A stretch of DNA of 5,803 nt. Source: Calditrichia bacterium (GTDB taxonomy: Bacteria > Calditrichota > Calditrichia > RBG-13-44-9 > J042). Where the stretch lies: contig JAUIFT010000218.1 of NCBI GenBank assembly GCA_030430345.1, positions 1-5,803 on the forward strand, given 5' to 3'. Numbering within the stretch: the stretch's first letter is position 1; every line of letters begins with the position of its first letter. The notes beneath the pieces were generated by a model. That model saw nothing but the letters and a program-made list of their open reading frames with translations. It was not told the origin of the DNA and searched no databases. Position numbers and translations under genes: made by a program. Positions 1 to 4,954 of the stretch are shown here, piece by piece.

Positions 1-243
1 AAGACTGGCGCCGGCGCAGGATATCACGGCATCGATGCCCCGGCAAACGGTTTGCAGCGTCTCCGGACGGGTGATATCTGCGGTTACCACTTCATCATAA
101 TTCTCTGGCAAATCGGTTATATCATTTCCGGAAAGCACCAATAAACGCACGAAATATCCCCGCGCCTTCAAGGCCTGCAGTGTATGACGCCCCAAATGAC
201 CGGAGCCTCCCGCTAATAACACGCTTTTTATCTCTGCCGCCAT
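1..243 (-). CDS. Atypical SDR / NmrA-like NAD(P)-binding protein, N-terminal part only
   Basis: The first 81 codons of a gene that leaves the window at its left edge. The start is the ATG at 243-241, preceded by CAGGAAAAAGG, giving an AGGA ribosome site 6 nt before the start. The protein opens with a short polar stretch, then a beta strand and the dinucleotide-binding loop AGGSGHLGRH (residues 11-20, GxxGxxG glycines 12, 15 and 18). It continues with a helix (TLQALKARGY), a second strand (VRLLVLS), a segment VVTADITRPETL that fits the acidic position after strand 3, and GIDAVISCAGASL, the usual strand 4 with its alanine/glycine turn. This is the Rossmann start of the extended/atypical SDR group (NmrA, NAD(P)H-binding PF13460 type). 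Such proteins act as reductases, epimerases or redox sensors in the cytosol. The substrate-determining C-terminal half is missing, so no reaction can be assigned. A 151-bp gap separates it from the TPR gene upstream. Confidence 0.85.
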   Translation of the reverse strand, partial: MAAEIKSVLLAGGSGHLGRHTLQALKARGYFVRLLVLSGNDITDLPENYDEVVTADITRPETLQTVCRGIDAVISCAGASL

Positions 244-394
244 CCTTTTTCCTGATTCCGGATTATTATTCGACCCACGCTGATCCAGTGACCGTCAGCA
301 TTCTCTACTCTCGGAAAATAACGGGAATTTACGCTTTTTGTTGTGAAATTCCATGGTAAAAATGTAGCTGCTGCAAGATATTGAATTCGCGATA

Positions 395-1657
395 CTAAGC
401 TTCCAACAAAGACTTGATAACACTGTTAATCGTCTCCCGGTCTTCGGCATCAGGACTCAAGGACAGATACTTTTGAAAATGCTTCAGTGCTTTCTCATTC
501 GCACTCTCATCGTGATAATAGAGATAACCCAGATTCAAATGAGCTATCGCATCGTTAGCATCCATTTGCAGAATCAGCTGATAATATCCCAGCGCTTCCT
601 GGTAGGCTTCCATCTCCAAAGAGCGGCCCGGCGTATCATCATAACCGGCACCGTCTTTCCCGTAAAACATTTGATCATCGTAGCGACTGTAGGAAAGGCT
701 CGCCAAGGTATGCAGCACCTTCGCCGTAGGAGGAATTTTGGTGATGATCTCCTTCAAATACCCTTCCGCTTCCCGGACAATTTTCGGGTCATCAGCATTC
801 ACCGCTTCCAGAAATGAAGCTGCTGCTTCCGGATATTTTTCCTGATCAAAGTAAATACAGCCGCTGTTGAAGAAAATCAATTTGTCATGTGGTGCGAGGG
901 TCGCCAGTTGCTCATAAACCGCCAGTTCTTCCGCGGTTTGCCCGCTGCTTGCATACTGATTGGCCTGACGGTAGAGATCATCGATTTTCTGATTGAAGCT
1001 GTCGAGAATTTCAAAAGCATCATCGAGATAATCCGCCGGTACAAAAATATGGATCGGCCACTCATCATGATAAGTACCAAAAATTGCATTAAAGCGGGCC
1101 ATCTCCAGGGAACGCATGGTGTAGGGAATGCCGGCATTTTCCAGGGCCATGGTTAAATCCTTCACCCCGTTTTCCGACTGGGACTTCGCAAAAAAAGACC
1201 AGTCGTCCAGGCGGTATTCATCGGCAAGATATTGCTGCCAATCCTTCACCTGGGCAAATGCCTGTAACAAGTGGGGAATTTTCTCTTTTTCCCGTATTGT
1301 AAAGGAGCCGCTGTATTCCTCTTCGTAAAAATAGTGCACTGCCCAAAACTTATTCTCTTTCTGGAAGATAAGCGTTTCCGCTACCATGTTAGAGAAAAAG
1401 AGGCCATCAGTGCGGTTTAAAGGGTAAGCAAAGCCACGGAGAGCTTCCTTGACCGGCAACGTCTTAGCGTTTTTATCGTTCAGACTAACCTGGAGGCGAT
1501 TGAGATATGTCGCCAGATTGATGCCGCGTTTCTGCAGCTCCGATTGGGCATGCTCCAGATAAATACGGGTATACAAGTCTTTGTCGATAGTCGTGGAGCG
1601 AATAAGCTCGTGATCATCTTTTTTTATCAACTGCTCTTTTATTTGAGCGAGATTCAT
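395..1657 (-). CDS. Protein with DUF2007-like segment and C-terminal TPR repeats
   Basis: A 420-residue cytosolic-type protein with no signal peptide or membrane segment. I start it at the ATG at 1657-1655, which has AAAGG with a 7-nt spacer. An in-frame GTG at 1672 would add five residues but overlaps that ribosome site. Residues 1-150 are a charged, aromatic-rich region I do not recognise. Residues about 162-221 (VKDLTMALENAGIPY ... IHIFVPADYLDDAFEIL) resemble the DUF2007 putative signal-transducing domain, in which a small alpha/beta unit ends in a 'VP..d...A..iL' strand-helix. From about residue 224 to the end come helix pairs of TPR type: YRQANQYASSGQTAEELAVY, FNSGCIYFDQEKYPEAAASF and AHLNLGYLYY...ALKHFQKYLSLSP are the clearest. 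A less regular stretch (295-355) lies between the second and third. TPRs normally bind partner proteins; the partner here is unknown. It is separated from the glycosyltransferase by an AT-rich gap, so it probably has its own promoter. The domain call is from motif memory only. Confidence 0.85.
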   Translation of the reverse strand: MNLAQIKEQLIKKDDHELIRSTTIDKDLYTRIYLEHAQSELQKRGINLATYLNRLQVSLNDKNAKTLPVKEALRGFAYPLNRTDGLFFSNMVAETLIFQKENKFWAVHYFYEEEYSGSFTIREKEKIPHLLQAFAQVKDWQQYLADEYRLDDWSFFAKSQSENGVKDLTMALENAGIPYTMRSLEMARFNAIFGTYHDEWPIHIFVPADYLDDAFEILDSFNQKIDDLYRQANQYASSGQTAEELAVYEQLATLAPHDKLIFFNSGCIYFDQEKYPEAAASFLEAVNADDPKIVREAEGYLKEIITKIPPTAKVLHTLASLSYSRYDDQMFYGKDGAGYDDTPGRSLEMEAYQEALGYYQLILQMDANDAIAHLNLGYLYYHDESANEKALKHFQKYLSLSPDAEDRETINSVIKSLLEA

Positions 1658-1748
1658 TTGTCTACCTTTCACTTACAGGCCGCAAATTGTTAACTTTTAC
1701 CGGGAGACGCAAGACTAAAAATTTAGGACAATTTAAATCTAACCCCGG

Positions 1749-1804
1749 TTTATACTATACCTTCTTACGTGAATGTATAGGAAGGTTTTTCACAAAACAT
1801 TCAC
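1749..1804 (-). promoter_or_regulatory. Possible promoter/operator region of the TPR gene
   Basis: On the minus strand a TATAGTATAAA stretch (1759-1749) offers overlapping -10-like hexamers about 95 bp before the TPR start. I see no good -35 box at the right distance. Just upstream lies an 8-bp inverted repeat, GTGAATGT at 1769-1776 and ACATTCAC at 1797-1804, with a 20-nt spacer. TTCAC also occurs at 1789-1793 and 1851-1855. The arrangement would suit an operator next to a promoter, but an 8-bp repeat in AT-rich DNA can arise by chance. Confidence 0.25.
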
Positions 1805-1877
1805 TTTTGTCTATTATCTTTACAGATCCTCAATTATTGTGTATTCGTACTTTCACCTTATGTTTGTTTAGTATTGG

Positions 1878-1975
1878 AAAATATTGCCCGCGAAACACGC
1901 TAATCACCCGGAAATATACAAAAACGTTTTTTAAGGCATTATTTTATGATTTTCGTGTTTCGCGGGCAATATTTT
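1878..1975. repeat. 98-bp element bounded by perfect 22-bp inverted repeats
   Basis: The left arm (1878-1899) begins AAAATATTGCCCGCG and ends in AAACACG. The right arm (1954-1975) is its exact reverse complement over all 22 bases. The arms enclose 54 AT-rich bases, including a 12-bp palindrome AAAAACGTTTTT at 1920-1931. In plus-strand RNA two further G-U pairs would lengthen the stem, and each arm ends in an A- or T-rich run, so either strand could give a GC-cored hairpin followed by U residues. No target-site duplication is obvious at the edges (GTATTGG on the left, TTCAGGCC on the right). Readings, in my order of preference: a small non-autonomous mobile or repeat element (MITE-like); a bidirectional transcription end between the glycosyltransferase and TPR genes, although the 54-nt loop is long for an intrinsic terminator; or a protein-binding site pair. 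Confidence 0.8.
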
Positions 1976-2029
1976 TTCAGGCCTTTCTGTCTAAATGCGT
2001 TACACCACTTAGATTTAGCGATAATTTTC

Positions 2030-3118
2030 CTATTCCAGGGTCTGCCGGGCGATGGCCTCCCAGGAATAGGTGGAAACGGCCCGCGCCCGTCCCTTCTCTC
2101 CATATACGCCGCGCAACGCTTTATCGTTCAACAGGCGGGCAATTTTCTCCCGCAAGTCCATTGCATCTCCTTCCCGGAACACCAGACCGGCATCACCGAT
2201 GACGACGGGAATTTCCCCGGAATCCGAGCCAATCACCGCCAGGCCACTGGCCATTCCTTCGATCAGCACTCGTCCGAATTTTTCGGTAAGTCCCGGTAAA
2301 GTGATTGAGGGTAAAACAAGTATATCCATCGCGTTCATGGCCTGCGCTACCGCTTCATGGCCGGACGGCGGTAAAAAATGGATATCGAGATTGCGCTCCC
2401 GGGCAATTTCCCCCAGCGCCTTTTTCTCCGGTCCGTCCCCCATCATTACCAGCTGGCAGGGAAGCGCCTCTACCGCCGCCAGCAATGTTTGCAATCCTTT
2501 CTGGCGGGTAAAGGCACCGACGTATCCAATCACCGGCTTCCCTTCCGGGGAGAATTCCCGGCGAAGTTTATCGTTATTGCCCGGACGAAAATTATCCACC
2601 GCCACGCCATGGGTGATGATCGGCAATATACCGCGATATCCTTTTTGCTGCAGCACTTTCCGGGCATTACTGTTGCGTACCAGAATCGCTGCGGCCTTTT
2701 TCATCGCATATTTTTCAAAGAAATTAAATGGGGGCGGGTAATGTTTGTAGCGATCCTGCGAAGCGCGCAATACCAGATGGCTTTGCGGCAGCAGCCGTTC
2801 CCGCAGCCAGGCGGCCTGAAAGCTACCGGCGTTGAATGGTTCATCCTCCAAATCGATGATGTCCGGACGAAACGATTGCAGCAACTGCCGCAATCCTCCC
2901 CGGAAATAGGCGTAGTGCAAATTGCCGATAAAGCGGGCATCGGCAACCACCACTTCGTAAAGGGGATCACTGGTTTTTTCCAGCATTTTTTTCCCGCCGC
3001 TCCAAAGTTCTTTCCAGTATGGCGGCACCAGCACCTTCACCGTCGCACCGGAAAGCGCGGCAATTTTATGGGGCAGCGTCTGGTAGAATTTCTGAATAAA
3101 AGAGGTATAGGATACCAT
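2030..3118 (-). CDS. GT4-family glycosyltransferase (GT-B fold)
   Basis: A retaining glycosyltransferase expected to move a sugar from a nucleotide-sugar donor to a cell-surface or exopolysaccharide precursor on the cytosolic face. From the ATG at 3118 it has 362 residues. The N-terminal acceptor half includes a DIIDLEDEPFNAGSF stretch (86-100). The donor half begins with IITHGVAVDNFRPG (167-180) and GYVGAFTRQKG (198-208), where R205 and K207 fit the donor phosphate-binding basic residues. MMGDGPEKKAL (225-235) follows, then the EX7E pair E279/E287 in TEKFGRVLIEGMASG, and AVIGSDSGEIPVVIGDAG (294-311). The first ATG sits inside the first beta strand: in frame before it are codons for LAGKKIL, and families of this type usually begin M(K)KILMVSYT. 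No ATG, GTG or TTG precedes it in frame. A GGAGG at 3175-3171 stands 4 nt before an in-frame ATA (3166), and CTG codons occur at 3139 and 3121. The true start is therefore probably 1-16 codons upstream. The C-terminus stops abruptly after YSWEAIARQTLE, slightly shorter than usual. Donor and acceptor cannot be read from sequence. Confidence 0.9.
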   Translation of the reverse strand: MVSYTSFIQKFYQTLPHKIAALSGATVKVLVPPYWKELWSGGKKMLEKTSDPLYEVVVADARFIGNLHYAYFRGGLRQLLQSFRPDIIDLEDEPFNAGSFQAAWLRERLLPQSHLVLRASQDRYKHYPPPFNFFEKYAMKKAAAILVRNSNARKVLQQKGYRGILPIITHGVAVDNFRPGNNDKLRREFSPEGKPVIGYVGAFTRQKGLQTLLAAVEALPCQLVMMGDGPEKKALGEIARERNLDIHFLPPSGHEAVAQAMNAMDILVLPSITLPGLTEKFGRVLIEGMASGLAVIGSDSGEIPVVIGDAGLVFREGDAMDLREKIARLLNDKALRGVYGEKGRARAVSTYSWEAIARQTLE

Positions 3119-3162
3119 CAGAATCTTTTTGCCGGCCAGCGACGGCTTTTCAGTGTGGAACT

Positions 3163-3594
3163 CTATAGCGCCTCCAAAATAGCCCGGGGATCGCCGCCCT
3201 CCTGAAAGGCGATAACGGACATCAGCGCACCTTCCTCTACGGATTTATTGATCTCCACAATGCGCGAGTAGTAGGTCACCAATGCACTGTCGTTGATATT
3301 GGCCAGAATTTTTTCCACCAGCCAAATCAATGCTTCTTGGGATAAATTCTCATGATCATAAGGATCCGGCAACCAATGGCGCAGAATAAATGTCTCCTTG
3401 TCGGTGGCGCCATATTCGGAAAGAATTGTGCCTATTTTCATCGGGGTTTCCAGCTGATCATTGACATCCCTCAGTTGCTCATTAGCGTCTTTTCCGGAAA
3501 AACTGGCGGATTCAATCTCATCTAGCGCGGCGACCAGCCCGGCGAGTTTCTCCGGGGAAATCGGTTTAAAGGCAAATGTTTGCTCAAAATTCAT
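3163..3594 (-). CDS. Unrecognised 143-residue acidic protein in the radical SAM gene block
   Basis: I do not recognise this family. The ATG at 3594-3592 follows the radical SAM gene's TAA with no gap (TAAATG), and GGAG with a 6-nt spacer lies within the end of that gene, so translational coupling is likely. The protein is acidic and soluble-looking, has no cysteine, no signal peptide and no membrane segment. It appears mostly helical: residues 13-30 (SPEKLAGLVAALDEIESA) and 84-98 (SQEALIWLVEKILAN) would form amphipathic helices. TILSEYGATDKETFILRHWLPDP (57-79) is the most distinctive stretch. The stop TAG at 3165-3163 lies beside a GGAGG that probably serves the glycosyltransferase. By position it belongs with the DUF1257, DUF2997 and radical SAM genes and may be an accessory or substrate protein of that block; this is inference from gene order alone. 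Confidence 0.75.
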   Translation of the reverse strand: MNFEQTFAFKPISPEKLAGLVAALDEIESASFSGKDANEQLRDVNDQLETPMKIGTILSEYGATDKETFILRHWLPDPYDHENLSQEALIWLVEKILANINDSALVTYYSRIVEINKSVEEGALMSVIAFQEGGDPRAILEAL

Positions 3595-4188
3595 TTAATG
3601 CTCCAGCTTATTTCCCAAGGGGTCGATACCGCTAAGCAGCACTTCACCACTTTCCGTAATAATTACTTCGGCCGGCGGTATTTCCTGAAAGTCCGCCTCT
3701 TGATAATAATCGGTTAAAAAATGCATCTCTTTATTCGCGGATCCGCGAAGATCGCGGGCGACACGCTGCGCCGCAACATAACGGCCGGCGATTAACACAT
3801 CAATATTGGCGAGAATGTTTTCATGACCAGGAATGCGTTCTATCTCTGCCAGCGTAAATCCGCTGAAGAGAATTACCGGCAATGTACTGCTCTCCCGCCA
3901 CAGTCGAAGAAATTCACCCAGGGCAGCTGCTTGCTGTAAAGGTTCGCCGCCGGTAATAGTAATGCCGCTGATATCTGTTAATGAGACGACCTTTTCCAGC
4001 AATGCTTGCGGGGACATGTGTTCACCACCGGCAGCAGGATGCGTTTCCGGATTGAAGCAATCGGGACAGCCCAGCGTGCAGCCCTGCACCCAAATCACCG
4101 CCCGGCTTCCAGGACCATTGGCGTAGCTTGCCGGGAGCAGGCGATGTAAGTGCAACAAGCCCTCGCCACTGGTAATTTCCCGCTTCAA
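3595..4188 (-). CDS. NrdG-like radical SAM protein (glycyl-radical-activase type)
   Basis: A 197-residue radical SAM enzyme. These bind one [4Fe-4S] cluster and S-adenosylmethionine and make a 5'-deoxyadenosyl radical. I start it at the TTG at 4188-4186, with AAGGG and an 8-nt spacer, one base after the DUF2997 stop. An ATG at 4242 would add 18 basic residues overlapping DUF2997 by 53 bases and is less likely. RANGPG-type lead-in (SYANGPGSRAVIWVQGC) precedes the cluster motif C37-x3-C41-x2-C44 followed by F45. GGEP at 80-83 is the SAM amino-group-binding motif. VILFSGFTLAEI, IDVLIAGRYV and DLRGSANKEMHFLTDYY match the NrdG order (TG[YF]T, D.L.DG.F, RGS.NQ). Length is near that of NrdG, short of full TIM-barrel enzymes and without extra cluster domains. 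NrdG and PflA put a glycyl radical on a large partner, yet no such partner is in the window. Context with DUF2997 and DUF1257 suggests a different or unlinked target. Annotation systems often call this group '4Fe-4S single cluster domain protein'. Confidence 0.9.
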   Translation of the reverse strand: MKREITSGEGLLHLHRLLPASYANGPGSRAVIWVQGCTLGCPDCFNPETHPAAGGEHMSPQALLEKVVSLTDISGITITGGEPLQQAAALGEFLRLWRESSTLPVILFSGFTLAEIERIPGHENILANIDVLIAGRYVAAQRVARDLRGSANKEMHFLTDYYQEADFQEIPPAEVIITESGEVLLSGIDPLGNKLEH

Positions 4189-4189
4189 T

Positions 4190-4399
4190 TTAACGTCCCT
4201 TCTCTTCAATTTTCTTATGAACAATCTGATTGAGCGTTTCATACGCCTCCGGGGTCATTTCCCGGGTTTCGATTTCTCCGCCGAGGGCTGCTTCCAACTC
4301 GCTGGTGATATCCAGGCAAAGATTGCCCTTCACCCCGCGCACCGCTACCTGCACCCGGCCGTTGGTGTCGATAAAAACGTTGATTTCCTGGATGTCCAT
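4190..4399 (-). CDS. DUF2997 family small protein
   Basis: A 69-residue protein starting at the ATG at 4399-4397, preceded by AAGAGG with a 6-nt spacer. An in-frame ATG at 4423 would add eight residues, run into the adjacent hairpin and lack a ribosome site, so I reject it. The sequence reads as a beta hairpin (EINVFIDTNGRVQVAVRGV) followed by KGNLCLDITSELEAALGG and a charged helix (TPEAYETLNQIVHKKIEEKG). This 'i.I...G.v...v.GvkG..C.d.T..le..lG' pattern is that of DUF2997 (PF11211), found in my recollection next to DUF1257/Ycf35 genes. C28 is the only cysteine and falls in the family's typical position. Function is not known. The gene ends one base before the radical SAM start. A small partner of a radical SAM enzyme might be a substrate, a recognition partner or a scaffold; nothing here decides between these. 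There is no leader/core peptide layout of a classic RiPP precursor. Confidence 0.85.
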   Translation of the reverse strand: MDIQEINVFIDTNGRVQVAVRGVKGNLCLDITSELEAALGGEIETREMTPEAYETLNQIVHKKIEEKGR

Positions 4400-4416
4400 A
4401 GTATACCTCTTAAAAA

Positions 4417-4464
4417 TTAGCAAATGGGCAAAAATGCTTAACTGCTTATTTGCCCATTTGCTAA
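4417..4464 (-). terminator. 16-bp hairpin with T tract between DUF1257 and DUF2997 genes
   Basis: On the minus strand TTAGCAAATGGGCAAA (4464-4449) pairs perfectly with TTTGCCCATTTGCTAA (4432-4417) across a 16-nt loop. The hairpin is followed at once by TTTTT (4416-4412). This has the form of an intrinsic terminator. The stop codon TAG of the DUF1257 gene (4463-4461) lies inside the upstream arm, and the T tract touches the AGAGG ribosome site of DUF2997. It lies within an apparent operon, so partial termination, mRNA processing or 3' end protection that lowers expression of downstream genes relative to DUF1257 is a reasonable reading. The stem is AT-rich at its base, so complete termination is not certain. 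Confidence 0.7.
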
Positions 4465-4841
4465 GCGGTTCTTCTTAAGACGAGATGAATCTTCCCATCT
4501 TCACTAACGTTTTCACTGACCAGGTCGAATCCCTGTTTTGCCAGCGTCGCTTTGGTAGCGTGGTAGGCGTAGCGCTGCATTACCTTGTCGGCAAATGCCT
4601 GCTTTTTCTCTTTAACCGTCATCCAATCGGCCGTAATAGTGTAGCCATCGGCGGTCGACTGAAAACCAATCCGGTAGCGCATCCCGGACTTTACCCGAAT
4701 ATCGACTTTCCGGCTTTCCATGCCCCAGCCCTTGATGGTTCCGGGGGAATCCTTGTAGGCGTAGCCGAGATCATCGAGGGCTTGCAGCAAGTATTCTTTT
4801 TCCACAATTTTTGTTTTAATGGATGAAAAGTGGGACATCAT
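4461..4841 (-). CDS. DUF1257 / Ycf35 family protein
   Basis: 126 residues from the ATG at 4841, or 125 from the next codon at 4838. AAGGG stands 5 and 8 nt before the two ATGs, and relatives usually begin MSHFS, which favours the second. Family features seen: MSHFSSIKTKI at the start, a LLQALDDLGYAY helix-turn, KVDIRV, YRIGFQSTADGYTITADW (the typical IGF...G.Y...ADW strand pair), QRYAYH, and a final GFDLVSENVSEDGKIHLVLRR strand set. It is a full-length member of the DUF1257 (PF06868-type) group known as Ycf35 in plastids and cyanobacteria; its biochemical role is not established. It is cysteine-free and cytosolic. It heads the gene block with DUF2997 and the radical SAM protein, a neighbour set I recall from other genomes, sometimes with an AAA ATPase that is absent here. 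Its 113-bp upstream gap contains three hairpins. Confidence 0.88.
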   Translation of the reverse strand: MMSHFSSIKTKIVEKEYLLQALDDLGYAYKDSPGTIKGWGMESRKVDIRVKSGMRYRIGFQSTADGYTITADWMTVKEKKQAFADKVMQRYAYHATKATLAKQGFDLVSENVSEDGKIHLVLRRTA

Positions 4842-4868
4842 CTATTCCCTTCGTTTCAGAGCGTATAT

Positions 4869-4948
4869 TTAGCCGCATCCCGGCAGCCGGGATAGGAGCT
4901 AACTTAATGTCGAAACTTTGTTTCGAGCGCTATAGCCCCCGAGGGGGC
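4869..4948 (-). promoter_or_regulatory. Three consecutive hairpins in the leader of the DUF1257 gene
   Basis: Within the 113-bp gap between the EAL gene stop and the DUF1257 start lie three perfect short stems. The first in transcription order is 4948-4935, a GCCCC/GGGGC stem with a 4-nt loop just after the EAL stop codon. Next is 4926-4910, TCGAAAC/GTTTCGA with a 3-nt loop. Last is 4902-4869, in which an outer UUAGC/GCUAA stem encloses a 4x3 internal loop and an inner AUCCCGG/CCGGGAU stem with a 3-nt loop. None is followed by a T tract. The first could mark the 3' end of the EAL mRNA. The others would form a structured 5' leader about 28 bases before the DUF1257 start. I do not recognise a known riboswitch class; in particular the sequence lacks the conserved core of the c-di-GMP (GEMM) aptamers. 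Function is undetermined. Confidence 0.5.
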
Positions 4949-4954
4949 AAATCT

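Larger units (their letters stand above)
1658..2029. other. AT-rich intergenic region between the TPR and glycosyltransferase genes
   Basis: 372 bases without a convincing gene. The stretch is visibly more AT-rich than the flanking coding sequence. It must hold the TPR gene's promoter (minus strand) and the end of the glycosyltransferase transcript. It contains a large perfect inverted repeat at 1878-1975 and a smaller one at 1769-1804. A plus-strand open frame crosses it (1687-2202), but this runs antisense into the glycosyltransferase, is basic and has no recognisable family, so I treat it as chance. Confidence 0.8.

Noticed and set aside
244..394. Promoter and terminator between the TPR and SDR genes
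   Set aside because: I found no hairpin with a T tract and no -35/-10 pair with proper spacing; only a weak GCTGA/TCAGC stem near 279-298, so nothing beyond the SDR ribosome site can be supported.
1878..1975. CRISPR-like or repeat array
   Set aside because: There are only two arms and they are inverted, not direct repeats; no further copies occur in the window.
1991..2018. Small inverted repeat CTAAAT/ATTTAG just after the glycosyltransferase stop, considered as its terminator
   Set aside because: Only 6 AT-rich base pairs with a 16-nt loop and no T tract; easily random in AT-rich DNA.
1687..2202. Plus-strand open frame across the AT-rich gap
   Set aside because: It begins at a TTG, passes through both arms of the 22-bp inverted repeat and ends antisense inside the glycosyltransferase; its product is basic and low in family-like features.
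2378..3205. Long plus-strand open frame (275 codons) opposite the glycosyltransferase
   Set aside because: It mirrors the coding strand of a clear GT4 gene, has no recognisable domain and no convincing ribosome site; antisense frames of this kind are common opposite GC-balanced genes.
4869..4954. Cyclic di-GMP riboswitch next to an EAL gene
   Set aside because: The conserved GEMM core sequences and tetraloop-receptor pattern are not present; only simple hairpins are seen.
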